Shown: positions 23,316 through 34,535, numbered from the stretch's first letter. The stretch: DNA of 64,000 nucleotides from Ustulina deusta (GCA_023159155.1 JAJNNX010000008.1:62001-126000); one strand, 5' to 3'. Translations and numbers: made by a program. The notes: generated from the sequence alone by a model not told the origin.

Positions 23316-24584
23316 ATGCGTCCAAACCTCAGCCTGGCCGCATTGGGAGCTCTGTCGCTCCCGATTGCTTCTGCCGATTACCCGACGAACGGGCCTGACG
23401 AGAATGGCTTATACTGGATCCACAGCGACGGCCTGGACGCTGCCTTCATTCCATACGGTGCCTCAATTTCTAGGCTGCTCGTCAATGACCAATATGGCAT
23501 TCCGAGGGACATCGTGGGCGGGTTTGACAACGCCAGCTATTATGAGATTGATCAGCAACACCCTCACTTCGGTGGAGTGCCGGGTCGCTACGCGAACCGC
23601 ATCAAGAACAGCACCTTCGAAATTGATGGTGTGACCTACAAGGTCGATCCAAACGAGAATCCCACCGCCGCTGCGCCCCGGGGCGCCGACACCCTGCACG
23701 GTGGTCACGATGGCTGGGATTATAGAAATTTCACCCTTGTGTCTCACACGAACGACAGCATTACGTTTTCCATTGTCGACCCCGACGGCAAGGAGGGCTT
23801 CCCCGGCGAGGTTGTCTCGTACATCACCTATACCGTGAGAGATTATACCTGGGATTTCAAGATGGTCGCTCTCGCTACTACGAAGAAGACTCCCATCATG
23901 CTTAGTAGTCACACATATTGGAATTTGGATGGCTTTGCCAACAACGAGACCAATACAGCCCTCAACCATACCTTGTACTTGCCCTACAGTGGCCAGCGCA
24001 TTGGTGTCGACAACATTCTGATCCCGACCGGGGACATTATTGCAAACAAGAAGGGATCTGTGAATGACTTCTGGAGTGCTCCCAAGCAGATTGGTGCCTC
24101 TTTGAATGACCCAGAGGCCGAAAATAACTGTGGCTTTGGCTGCACAGGTTATGGTGAGTTGACGTGAATGTTCATCTACATTTCGACTCTATTAATGCAT
24201 ATGACAGATACCGCCTGGATCATCAACCGCCAGGAGCCCTACAATTGGCGTGATGAGGGCAATTATGTGGCACGCCTTCACTCTCCATGGTCAGGCATTC
24301 AAGTCGAGATCTACACCGATCAGGAGGCGTTCCAGGTGTACTCGTGCAACGGCCAGAACGGTACTCTGACACTCAAGGAGACCCAAGGCCTCCACGACAG
24401 CCCGGGTTTCCCTCGCACAATTCCCAAATACGGCTGCGTCGTGATGGAAGTGGAAGACTGGATCGACGCCATTAATCAACCTGAATGGGGACGCGAGAAC
24501 AAGCAAATCTTCGGGCCTGGTGGCGACCCCTACGTCCTCCAGGCTAGCTACGTCTTTTCCATCAACACCACTACGACGTCTTAG
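23316..24584 (+). CDS. Secreted aldose 1-epimerase (galactose mutarotase)
   Basis: Two exons (23316-24153, 24208-24584) give 404 aa. The 54-nt intron is GTGAGT..GACAG. Residues 1-20 (MRPNLSLAALGALSLPIASA) form a signal peptide with an Ala-x-Ala cleavage site. Family motifs are GVPGRYANRI (about 87-96), LHGGHDGWDYR (about 127-137, with an active-site His) and SSHTYWNLDGF (about 197-207). The second exon supplies the region expected to hold the catalytic Glu. The enzyme interconverts alpha and beta anomers of hexoses. Several NxS/T sites and the signal peptide indicate an extracellular or secretory form, unlike the cytosolic GAL-pathway enzyme. Confidence 0.92.
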
Positions 24585-25242
24585 TGTGGAGATTGCGACG
24601 AAGGAAGTGGTAATTCAAGTCCAGCGGCAACTCAGACGGTTACCGGTACTATCATCATGATGTCGACGAAGGCCACAATAGGGGGAGAGCGGCCATGCGA
24701 CTTACTCAGTCGACTCCTATATAGCTATCATCATTATAATACCGCTAATTTCGCTTTATCGCTAGCTAGGCTTAATGAGACTAAAATAACTACCACGCTA
24801 TTGTGTAAATGAACGTGAATACCTATGCCCTTTCTCGTATGGTTACCCCTTAGGCATCGAACAAAAAAACTCCTATCACGCTCTCTGTCCGAATATACCA
24901 AAGGGCGTGTCGGTTAAAGCACCACAAGCCTCATGTTCCATCTTTTTAATTTAGCTCGACAATTCTTGGTCTCGAACAGAGAAAGAACCTCCTTTCGTGA
25001 CAGGCACATTTCGAAAGCAATCTTTGTTTCTACTACACAATTTCATGGTGTTGAGTGCTTCGAGTTTCCCTTCACAACCAAGCTGTTCTGTTCCCATATG
25101 TGTATATAAACTTCAACTTGCGAAGCTATCTCGATTCGAATATCCTCCTTCATCATCAACACTATCTTAAGCAACTCAAACCAACAGCATACAGAACAGC
25201 ACTCAAACCCACAAACAACCTTTCCAATAAAACATCAACAAC
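24585..25242. other. Intergenic region with leader of the coiled-coil orphan
   Basis: 658 bp. The part just upstream of 25243 is CAAC/CAAA-rich and lacks G, as expected of a fungal 5'UTR. Nothing else is supported. Confidence 0.5.
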
Positions 25243-26499
25243 ATGTCATCTCCTCGTGACAACACTGACCCGATGTCTCTGACGATCTTCCCTGAGACAC
25301 CTGCTGCACTGGATGCATCCACAATCGACATCATGGACGAGCTCGAGAGCCTCTCGACACCGCTCACGGAGCTTACCCAGGCTGCGCAGCAATGCTACAA
25401 TGACCGGCTAGAATACGACTCGCAGTGCGAGAAGTTCAACGTCCGCGACTACACACGAGAGCAGAAGAGGGCGGCGGCCGAAGACCGGCTGGAAATGATC
25501 CGGGATGAAGCGGCGACGATCAAGCAGCGCCACGAAGCCATCCTCTCGCAAGTCCCACCTCATTTACTGACACAATCCCGCAGTGTACTTGGCCGGGTCC
25601 TATGCGACCTCGACACAGCATTGCTCCAGACCGAGCAGCAGAAACTCGCCAGCACCCTCGCCACCATCGACCTCGCGAAGAACGAATTCGCCCTCGCGCA
25701 GATCGACCTCGAGGGCATCCAGGACGCCGCAGCCCGCGCCGAAGCCGGGGCGGCCCTCAACACTCTCGAGGACGCCCTGTGGCACTTCAGGGGTATCTTC
25801 GAGCAACACGGCGGAGCCAGGATCCGCGCCATCGACCGGGAGCTTCTCGGCCTCCACAACCCCCGGCGCTGGGAGCAATCCGTCGACCCATCGCAGTCCT
25901 CGGACTCGCCGGCCGAAGAAGACCTAGCAGCCTCCACCACCATGGGATCCCCTATTCCCGCCCTCGACCTGGGCTCCCCCTTGTCCCCGGTGGAGCGAGG
26001 ACTAAGTGAGTTGAGCCTCAACACGCAAGAGGGATTCTTCCATGACCTCCCCATGAAATTCCTCCCCTTTAGCTCCCCCACTCTCCTGCGCATCTCGTTG
26101 TGGCTGGGCCTAGAGGGCCCCGTGGAAGCCGCCATCCTGCTGAACGCGCGCCCCATCCAGAACGCCTTCGCTGCGTCTCGCACGGTCGAGGGAACAACAT
26201 CCTGCGCAGAGGACCCGGAAAGACTCAAGCTCGTCCTGCCCCTGTTCACGTACTCGCTCGAGACCCTGCTGACCTGGCGCCGGTCGAAGCTCAGCCTGAC
26301 CGAGTCGCCCGAGACCGGCCTCGACTTCCCTGCGGCCGTGTTCGCGAGCCGCGTGGTGCGCTACCTCGAAGGATCCTGCGACATGGTCGAGTGGCAGCCG
26401 ATCGCCGGCACCAACAACCTCGAGGCTTTCGGAGAGGCCAGACGCCGCTGGGCCATCGCTCTCCAGATCTTCTGGTTTCTCGAGAAGGCCTCTGCCTAA
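25243..26499 (+). CDS. Orphan 418-aa protein with central coiled coil
   Basis: A single open exon with ATG in an A-rich leader (ACAACATG). I do not recognise a family. Residues about 30-200 are charged and mostly helical, with heptad-like Leu/Ala spacing, and suggest a coiled coil. Residues about 210-265 are Ser/Pro-rich and probably disordered. The C-terminal part (about 270-418) looks globular. Codon use is GC-rich at third positions like the neighbouring real genes, and the frame is far longer than chance. The stop is immediately followed by a GTGAGT donor, which suggests an intron in the 3'UTR. It converges with an O-methyltransferase gene. Confidence 0.7.
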   Translation: MSSPRDNTDPMSLTIFPETPAALDASTIDIMDELESLSTPLTELTQAAQQCYNDRLEYDSQCEKFNVRDYTREQKRAAAEDRLEMIRDEAATIKQRHEAILSQVPPHLLTQSRSVLGRVLCDLDTALLQTEQQKLASTLATIDLAKNEFALAQIDLEGIQDAAARAEAGAALNTLEDALWHFRGIFEQHGGARIRAIDRELLGLHNPRRWEQSVDPSQSSDSPAEEDLAASTTMGSPIPALDLGSPLSPVERGLSELSLNTQEGFFHDLPMKFLPFSSPTLLRISLWLGLEGPVEAAILLNARPIQNAFAASRTVEGTTSCAEDPERLKLVLPLFTYSLETLLTWRRSKLSLTESPETGLDFPAAVFASRVVRYLEGSCDMVEWQPIAGTNNLEAFGEARRRWAIALQIFWFLEKASA

Positions 26500-27034
26500 G
26501 GTGAGTCCTTTTTTTTTCTTCTTCTCGACACAATTAAACTGGCTTGGAACGTTGCAACAGAGCGAGTGCCCCTTCGATTTGCTGCTTGATGCAGAAGTGG
26601 GACTCTCGACGACATATTAGACTGAAGATGATTTTTTGGAATTTCTTTTTTAATACGGAAAGCTGGCATATGCAAAAGTGACTCCCGGGGATCTATCTAG
26701 ACTGAAAAATGTTTTCTTTTATATATATCGAAAAAAAAAAAAGTTGGCATGGCGTTGCTTTAGAAGGGTTTGGCGTTTTTTTTTTGTTTTCGGGGAAAGG
26801 GGGGGGAAGGCAACAACACACACACACCCCCCTAATATACACGATCACTACATAGAATAAAGGCGGTCACTTTTTAATCAAATTCTAATCAATCAACCTA
26901 TCGCGCGTTCGTGAAATATGTTTCTGTGCCTCATTTCGCAGCCTATAGTATTGAGCACTTAACTAACCCCAGGAATATCCAGTTCTCTCTCATCCAAAGT
27001 GAGTTTGAGTCGCGGCCCAACACGCACAGGCTCT
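26500..27034. other. Convergent 3' intergenic region
   Basis: 535 bp between convergent genes. It is T-rich with poly-A/T runs (26739-26752, 26776-26786) and a CA repeat at 26815-26828. A possible 3'UTR intron donor lies at 26500-26505. No gene. Confidence 0.5.
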
Positions 27035-27848
27035 CTATCGTACAACGGCCATCAGCATCCCGTCGTACCCTTTCTCTCCCACAAATTGCACGACGACGGA
27101 ATCCACGCGCTCATCCTTGCCCGCCATCTCGACGACCCGCCGCGCGCCCTGCGTCTTCGGATCCTGGTTCCCCGCGTCCACGATGCTCCCGCCGCCGACG
27201 ATGTTGTCCACGTAGATGACGGCGCCGGGCTCGCAGAGGGCGATGACGCGGTCCAGGTAGTTCCAGTTGTTCTGCTTGTCGGCGTCGATGTAGACGAAGC
27301 CGAGCCTCGGCTTCGCCCCGGCCTCGATCTCCCTCGCGAGCTGCGGCAGCACGTCCAGCGCCGGGCCGAGGCGCACGGCCACGCGGTCGGCGACCCCCGC
27401 GTTCTCGAGGTTCTCCTGCGCCACCGCCTTGTGGTGCTCGTTGATCTCCAGCGACGTCACCTGCAGCCCCGGGTTCACCGTCGCCAGCCAGATCGAGGTG
27501 TACCCGCCCAGCGTGCCGATCTCCAGCGCGTGCTTCACCCGGTTCGCCCTGCACTGCAGGGCGTACATCTTGGCCACCGTAGGCGGCGTCCCGATGTCCG
27601 GCAACCCCTTGTCGCGCGAGTTCCGCAGCGAGTCAAGGAGGACCTTGTGGTTTGGTGCCGTGGGCGGGTGGACATGCTCCTGCGTATACGAGTCTACGGC
27701 CGTCCACGTCTGGGTTTTTTTCGCGTTAGTGACAGTTCGCCGTGCCATGGCGGCGGGTGGGGAAAGAAGGGACAGCGATGAGAAGTGGGCAGACCTTGTT
27801 TTGGACGTAGAAGGTCGTCCCGGTGAACGCTAGACCCTGTGTCGACAT
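27035..27848 (-). CDS. Class I SAM O-methyltransferase (caffeoyl-CoA/catechol OMT-like)
   Basis: Two exons (27848-27795 and 27709-27035) give 242 aa. The 85-nt intron (GTCTGC, branch CACTAAC, CCCAG) is phase 0. The intron has no stop in the main frame, so an unspliced reading starting at an internal ATG is also open. The spliced start MSTQGLAFTG is preferred because the last 18 intron bases form a good branch/acceptor. The SAM motif LEIGTLGGYTS lies at about 80-90, the acidic motif LEINEHH at about 105-111, and FVYIDADKQNNWNYLD, with the metal-binding Asp, at about 156-171. Family members methylate hydroxyl groups of small catechol-type substrates in a metal-dependent way. The substrate is unknown. 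Confidence 0.87.
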
Positions 27849-29501
27849 GCTGATCTGGAGAGCAAGGGCTTGAGTGTTTTGTTGAGTGTGAGAATTGGCA
27901 GTCGTCCGTGTGCTCGAGCCCCAGGAGCAGACGAAGCTCGTGGACGGTATACTCTTTTATAGGCATTGCGCAGAGCCGTCCTCGGTCTCTCGATGCTGTG
28001 TCGCTAACTTATTGACCGTCTGCGAATATCCTGCATTAGCTTCGTGTACCTGTTACTTGCAGCACAGGATTATTATGCTTTGCCTCCTCTTCTTTTAAAC
28101 CCTTTGCTCGATGTCCGAGCCTCAGAAGGGCGAACAGGTTATCTCCGAGACGTATCTGGGGTCAGCAATCCGAGGCGCTGTATTCGGCCCGTGTACCACC
28201 CACGTTATAGGCATCACCTATCATCTTTGTAGTTGAAGTGACTCGACAGGCCGCAGGGTATGGTTGAGTCAACCCGTCTCACCATGGCGTGGTAATCACC
28301 GTAATGGAGGTCCCATCCGTGCAGCGCTTCCGATCTACTCGTTATGCCCGAGCATGCCCGAGTTTTAGGCTTCCACATTGTGTGATCTTATCTGATCATC
28401 AAATGGACTGACTAGATACCTAGTCTGGGCTGGTCAATCCTAGGATTATACCACAGTTCACCGAGTCACAGAGTATTGGGTATGTCATGTTGCTGACCAA
28501 GAATCGTTGCTGACGCGTCCTTTCATCTATGATCCATGCTTGCGTTCAAGTCAGATTTAATCGTTAATGTTATGGCAGGATCAGAGAATATCATTAAGGG
28601 GACAGTCAGTGCATTCGCCAGTGTAACTACAAGGTTACTCAAGCGTTACACCTTCTAGCTCCACCGCCACAGTGTTTCATGCTTTCCGATAGAACTTGTT
28701 CCCAGGACCCATTACTACGTAACCCTGGGATAGCTATTAGTTCTACGATGGTGATCCGGTATATCCCATAACTTCCTTCATTCTGGGTCACTGCAAGCTA
28801 GAAATTTTGGTACGCAAGGACACCCTGCAGGAGCCAGCCAAGGGCTCATGCCATCTTCCGCTTGCGTTGGGGGGCTCCCCCGCGCGGGTATATGCCCGTT
28901 CCCACGATCTAAACATGTTATGTTTTCAGGTGAATGCTGGTGGTATGGTGAAAATCCCTTGTTCCTCCGACAGTAGTAGGATATGTTGCACAATAAGAGA
29001 GGAGAGTATTGGTGTTGACCTGTAGAAACGAGAATCAATAGAGAGCGTATGCGCTAACGATGAATGTATAGGCGACGTATCTCATTGAATTTACGAGCGA
29101 GAAGGGTATATGTTAGGTACATTGGATGATCGTACCTAGACTCAGAGACGTGATGTACCGATGGTAGCCGGCTAGTAAGGTACCGATACAAGGGAAATGC
29201 TACTTCGCCGATTCTCCCCGGAGGTAGAAAGGATCGAGTAGCTATCATAGACCCCTTTTTCAGAAGGCGGTGTTTAGGCATAGCCTACTACGTCCTTGAC
29301 CACATGCGCTCGCATGAAAAGATAGGTAGGCGCACAATAGGTCCAGCTAATTTATACTTGAATGCTGCATATTGACCTTATGCGGCCGGAAACACGCTCC
29401 GTGCTGTCATTATTTGGGTCAATCTTGTGTTTTCCGCCTTTGTTGGTCAACGCCGAGCTGTATCATGTCGCATAAATTGGCGTCAATCGGGCTCCACGTG
29501 C
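27849..29501. other. Intergenic region
   Basis: About 1.65 kb without a supportable gene. It holds the promoter side of the O-methyltransferase and the 3' flank of DPH1. Confidence 0.5.
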
Positions 29502-30942
29502 TCAAGTAGAGACACTAACGTCTTTGGTCCTTCCAAGGCCCTCCCTTGCATAATAATCCATAGGGTAGACACCAGTCTCCGACCAGTCCTGCCTCTCGTT
29601 TAAAGCAACAAGAGCTTCATATGGTGTCAACAGTGGGCGCGGAAACGCATAGCCCCAGTCAATGCTAAGTCTCGGGCAAGCTACCTGCACCCAGCATTCC
29701 ACATCGCTCATCATGGCGAGCTTTCCCGGGAAGATCTCACTGAGAAGTAGGTTTACCCAAGGGATGCCCATCAACTTTAGCTTGTCCTCGATAAGCGTCA
29801 TGGTGTGCGGATTGCCTTGACGACCAAGTGATCCGAGAATCAACCCCCACTTCTTCGCGCTTTTCGCCGTCTGAACGGCGTTTTTTCGCAAGTTCTGCAT
29901 TTCCTCGTGACCATATGTCTCTCGGGTTAACTTTCTAGAATAAGGATCATATCTATACGCTGATATTGCCGGGTTGTGGATCATGATGCTTTCGAGATGG
30001 AAACGGCCATCTCCTAAATAAAGTATGAGGTCGACGTTTTCGGTGTCTGGTAGGCGTGGTGAGGTGCATCCTAAAATTTCACCTTTTGACAGCGGGGCAA
30101 TTTGCGGGATCAACACCTTGAAACCAGCCCTTTCGAGCGCTGAGCGGACTCCATGGATCGTCGCGTTGAACTGTATCGTGCCCACCATCGCGATAGTCTT
30201 TGGCGGTGCGAAGTTGCGTTCCATGGTTGCCAGTAGATGCGCGGTATCAATGCTGATGTCAACGAAAACATAAAGCACCTTGATCTTCGTGACATCGACT
30301 GGTATCAGGCAGCTGTGTGCATAGTGAACCAAGAGATCGCATCCTAGGGCTCGTGCCGTATAGTCATCGATACAGCAAGCTCCGTAGGTGACATCTCCCA
30401 TAATAAGAGTCTCGATGCCAGGACAGAACTGGGTGAGAATGTCGGAGATAGTGGTAGCGAATAAGAGAAGACCCTCGGGCATCTGCAGCGCGACCTTCTT
30501 CGCGCCAGATGAGCGTATCCTATGAATTGTCTTTGGGATCTCAAATGAATAATTTGCCGGTAACAACGTAATCGCCTCCTTCAACTCGGGGTCATCCAGA
30601 ATCTCAGGGGGCACCTGGTTGAGTAGCCTCGGTGGTCGCCTTGCCTGTGAGACTGGTAACTTTTCAGTTTTCTTCTCTTCCTCGTTCCTTTTATTTCTCT
30701 CCTTTTTGAAAGAAAAAAAGAGGGGGAGGTGGGAGAGAGAATAAATAGATATCCATTTTCATACCTTGAATCGCACCGCCGTCTCCAACTGTTCGTTCAG
30801 CGGCTGTATTTCTTGCTGCTGCACGACGCCCGACAAATCTCTTCCTGGGCTGCTTGACAGAGGGGTCAGGCGGGGGCGGGGCATGAGCCTCTTCGATATC
30901 TGCAGCAATGCCGAGGTCTGTCAGAGCACGGTCTTCTTCCAT
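29502..30942 (-). CDS. DPH1: Diphthamide synthase subunit Dph1 (2-(3-amino-3-carboxypropyl)histidine synthase)
   Basis: Two exons (30942-30765 and 30652-29502) give 442 aa. The 112-nt intron runs GTATGA..TTACCAG; this acceptor, not the nearby CACAG, keeps the frame. Exon 1 encodes a short acidic then basic N-terminus ending [15 protein letters not shown]. The Dph1/Dph2 domain begins [17 protein letters not shown]. Candidate iron-sulphur Cys ligands are in [21 protein letters not shown] and in [13 protein letters not shown]. With Dph2 the protein uses a 4Fe-4S radical to transfer the 3-amino-3-carboxypropyl group of SAM to the elongation factor 2 histidine. The acceptor choice is the main uncertainty. 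Confidence 0.93.
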
Positions 30943-32205
30943 GATGTTGGGGCCTGCGATTTAAGGACTATGGCGAAATATTTTCATCAGTACTTAAGTA
31001 GTCTCGCAGTGAAAAAGACCATGAGAGGAGCATGGGTAGGTAGGTATGGGTGGGTTGAAACCTATCAGGTCCCTATCTAAATCCTGTAGACCCGCAAGCA
31101 CAATATCCTTTACTAGTTGAATATTTAGAGTTCGGTTATTCATATAAAGATATGTCTATACAGCTTGAGTGCAGGTAGGTAGGTACCTAAGTACCTACAC
31201 CTACCTCACGCTCTCACGAGGTTTGATCCTGCTCTTCTCTCGCCTCCAAGCACCTTTCCAAATTATCACATATACCCTCTGCGCACTCTCGCAAACATTG
31301 ATCCTACTCGTCTTTCACCTATGTATACCTCTCCAAGTCGTCAGAATGTCCGGTAACTCTCGTGGAGGTAAGCATTTAACTAACAATTCCAAGGTTGTTT
31401 AGCAGCCTACCTAACGGAACATCAAAACCATTTCGCTCTTATTCTCCAATTCTCTTATTATACATTTTTCTGGGTAGGTATGAATAGCCATTGTATGCCT
31501 ATTTATTTTCCTTCGCCTCACCTGTAAGACTCGACCACCCACCTCCTGTTGTCGCTGCTCCATATTAGGATAGGATTTAGATTACAAACCCCGAAGTATA
31601 TTTATATCCCCTAACTATCCCTTAAAGCAAGCGAAATATGGACACTTCGCTATTGAAAGAAAAAAGAAAAAAGGTGATCTAGGGTGAGTTATCGAAAATA
31701 GGTATCTAGGACTTGAACAATGGGTAACAACCCCACTGCCTCCCATAGCCCCAACTTTGCTACCGCAGCGCAATATTAGAGAAGCGCCTATGTCAATGAA
31801 GCCGTCACAACTCTGAATGACTGTTTTATAAATCCATTGTCTATTTTCTTTCAACATTGTCCTGCATAGCTTGGAAATAGATACAATGGCTGTTTTGTTA
31901 TTCTATCTTTTTCACTAAATTATTGCTATTCACTACAACATGAGCATAAAAGGCAGAAAATTTAAATAGCACATATGAATTCTTCAACCCAACAAGTGCT
32001 ACTCCATGTTCGTTCCTCAGCATTACCACTAGAAACATCTCCACCTATCACGGAACAGAACTGCAGCACTATACCATCACACTACTAGCAAAAGTAGATC
32101 GTTGTCAAGCCGGGCACTTGACCATCTGCAGCTAGTATTTACGTGTGTGGCACTATCCTTGAACCAACATCTACCCTGCTCTTATTTTCGCTTTACACCT
32201 GCACG
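30943..32205. other. AT-rich intergenic region upstream of DPH1
   Basis: It contains the DPH1 promoter, a TAGGTAGGTACC cluster (31173-31205) and a CT-rich leader-like stretch. That stretch ends in a short ATG frame (31345-31368) followed by a GTAAGC donor, but no downstream exon could be matched to it. No supportable gene. Confidence 0.45.
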
Positions 32206-32538
32206 ATGTGCACCTGCAATGCTTTCACATACCGTTCGTGCCCATATGACCATTCGAAATTTGAACCGGTAAGCGTTTGCCTAGCCGCGCGCCTCGGCCT
32301 ACGGCAAAAATGTCAAGAACGAATTCTCAATGGAAACCCAAACATTGTTCGTGCGTGGCCTGTTATCGACGGGACGTGCAATGTGTGCTTCCCTGAAGAA
32401 GCCAAAGCCGAAGAGGAAGAGAAGAAAAGGGTAGAAAAAGAAGAGGCGGCTAAAAGAAAGATGGCCGAGAAAGAACAGAAGGCAAAGAAGGACCAAACAA
32501 ATAAGGTTCTATCGATCGGCCGTGGCTACTGGTATTGA
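32206..32538 (+). CDS. Small Cys-containing protein with Lys/Glu-rich helix, unknown
   Basis: 110 aa from the ATG at 32206 (context CACGATG). The upstream in-frame ATG at 32143 would add 21 residues of hydrophobic sequence and is judged less likely. The N-terminal half carries seven Cys (CTCNAFTYRSCPYD, SVCLAAR, QKCQERI, CNVCFPEE), with CxC and CxxC spacing that could bind metal. The second half is a continuous charged helix (EEAKAEEEEKKRVEKEEAAKRK). No signal peptide is evident. I do not recognise a family. It is an intact ORF beside decayed genes, so it may be a young or lineage-specific gene or a chance frame. Confidence 0.5.
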   Translation: MCTCNAFTYRSCPYDHSKFEPVSVCLAARLGLRQKCQERILNGNPNIVRAWPVIDGTCNVCFPEEAKAEEEEKKRVEKEEAAKRKMAEKEQKAKKDQTNKVLSIGRGYWY

Positions 32539-32739
32539 TATCACTAACTGTTATTCTTCCGTTTTCCGGTTGGGTTTCTAACTAACACAACAAAATGTGG
32601 ATTTGTCACTTGATTGCGGATGTTTAGAAAAGCAATTGTTTCGCTCAAATTGATTATGTTTCGTAAAATAGATATGAATAGCGGTTTTAAACAAGTTTAA
32701 GCACCTCATATAAAATCCCAACTCTCCATCTAGGCGCAT

Positions 32740-33971
32740 TTAGTAGATCAACTGAGCATTGTAAGCCCGTACACTCTCTAGATACGACTTAATTTGGCTC
32801 CAGTCTCTGCATACTATATAATTGTGTTAGAGTGATGTGCCGAGTCACGAAGAGAAAATCTTACCATGCTTCGAATCCCAACCATCAGAGCCCCTATTGT
32901 GATTAGGGAATGTTGTTCTGTAAGAATTTAGGCATTAGAAACCACGGCTTGTGATAGGATTAACCTATTCCAGGGGAAAGGAGGGAAGGAGTACATACTT
33001 TAGACCTTCCAATACCATATTAGCACTACACACAATTGCCCTATTCGAATTCATATGTTACATATTTTCGCTTATGGAAAAGATTTTGCCCATTCTTGAT
33101 GAATTCAGGAGTACGCCGGAGCACGTGGTGACAGTAGGTTTGCTAAAACAGGAAATATGAGACCCGAGGATACGTACTATCGCATGTAATCAAAACAGTG
33201 AATCATGTGCCAATGCTGGTCGTCAGGAATTTCATGGCCAGAATACGTTTGCACAATGGCAAACTAATACCAAATTAGCGCCAGCTCATAAACACCCCCC
33301 AAGCAGAAAGCAGCGCATACGAGATAGTAGAGTTGATGTGTCGCTGAGTGGTGAGGACGGTCTTTTGTGGCCACATTATAGGCGTCCGGAGATCATGATA
33401 CTTCTCTGTGTTGTTTACCTAAATAAAAACCTATGCTAACTAATCCTGTTAGTGAACGAACTATGCTTGTCTAATGATCTTCAAACTGAGCTCACTGGGC
33501 ATAAGTTAGTTCCATTTGTCGAGGACTTCTTCGCTGAAGAACTCAGCTGTATTATTTGGTGCATATGATTCATCTGGCACAAATGTTGCGATTGTAGATG
33601 AGACTGATGGTCATTAGCTTCGCGTTCTGTACTCCGTGGCAACACTAGCTGTTTCCTACATTTGGGCTTACGCCTGTAAAATCCTGTCCGAATTGCTAAA
33701 TGTTTGGATCTTGCAAAACCGCAGGTTGCCTCCACTAATCGCAAACAAGTAATGCAAGGATGACGAGTAATAATGCAGCATTGATTACCCATCTCGATGA
33801 TCTGAGTGTTGGTAGAAACTTATTTCGCTTTGTCCGTCGGATTGGGCTGTTAAGTTCCACGTTATGCCACTGCTTCTTGTCACCCACCAAGGACTCAACT
33901 TCAGTGCTGGACCTGGAATCAGAATGATCGTCCATGTGTACCCCATCGTATTTTAGCTTCTGTGACTGCAT
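32740..33971 (-). pseudogene. DUF3328/UstYa-like oxidase, full-length decayed copy
   Basis: Conserved blocks of the family are in the right order on the minus strand. They are an N-terminal SDSRSSTEVESLVGDKKQWH, a membrane anchor (SSRWVINAALLLVILALLV), QFGQDFTG, YAPNNTAEFFSEEVLDKWN, a YHDL block, GHEIPDDQHWHMIHCFDYMR and a C-terminal GSDGWDSKHVCRDW ending at TAA 32740-32742. Splice-like sites separate several blocks (for example GTATGC..TATTAG near 33315-33260 and GTAAGA..TATAG near 32866-32814). Breaks: at least two in-frame stops between the anchor and QFGQDFTG, a stop after KWN, a stop after CFDYMR, and a one-base frameshift before the first HxxHC motif. That motif has lost its His and Cys (now HQLYY). 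The second motif (HWHMIHC) is intact. UstYa-type proteins are oxidases of fungal RiPP and other secondary-metabolite pathways. No partner gene was found here. Confidence 0.85.
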
Positions 33972-34424
33972 ACCTAGTGATCTACACATGCAGGGCTAGC
34001 TGCCAAAAAAAGAATAAAAAAAGAACTATTATAGAAGAAAAGGAGTGAAAAGAGCAAAATGTGAGGATCAGAAAACAACAAGAGTGCAAATCAACAGAGG
34101 GGTTTCTTGTTAAGCAGTATGCGCTATCTAAATCACCTAGAGCTGGCCATATTTGAGGTCCCGGGGTTATCCCGTAAAACCGTAGATATTTCACTTTGGC
34201 ATAGAATCCTGGCCTCAAGACAGGCTTGCTGGCTTACGTGCGCAATGGTTCGTGTAAATCAGTTCATCTCTTCGCGACAACAATGTGTATTACATTATCC
34301 ATATATTTTCTTTTGAGCAATCCGCAATAGAATTCTTAAAGACATGGCGTTCGTTTCATTGGAAACGCCAATGATCCTCGTAAAGGCGATGAGCAATCTG
34401 AGACAGGGGCAACTCGAACCGAGC
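33972..34424. other. AT-rich spacer between relics
   Basis: No gene-like sequence; long A and T runs. Confidence 0.4.
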
Positions 34425-34535
34425 TGAGAAGTCTCCGACACCAGCCGCCGATCCTGACGAGGAGGCCCCGGGTGTTCTCAGCGGATCATGCGGATTACAA
34501 GTCTTGGGTCCGCCGTGGGTAGACGCAAGCCTAAC
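34425..34535 (-). pseudogene. Amidase-signature remnant
   Basis: A minus-strand frame reads LASTHGGPKTCNPHDPLRTPGASSSGSAAGVGDF. This matches the Ser-rich amidase signature (NPhDpxRTPGGSSSGSAAAVADF), which carries the nucleophile and cis-Ser of the Ser-cisSer-Lys triad. Only about 36 codons are recognisable. The flanks diverge into AT-rich DNA and an early stop, so this is a fragment and not a gene. Amidase-signature enzymes hydrolyse amide bonds. Confidence 0.75.

Noticed and set aside
25560..26249. 229-codon antisense frame inside the coiled-coil orphan
   Set aside because: Antisense shadow of a GC-rich coding exon; Ser/Arg-rich without motifs.
26999..27781. 260-codon plus frame over the O-methyltransferase
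   Set aside because: Antisense shadow; its His/Arg/Val-rich repeats mirror GC-rich codons of the real gene.
31345..31398. Short ATG frame with a GTAAGC donor after a CT-rich leader, a possible first exon divergent to DPH1
   Set aside because: No downstream exon could be joined to it; kept only as part of the intergenic note.
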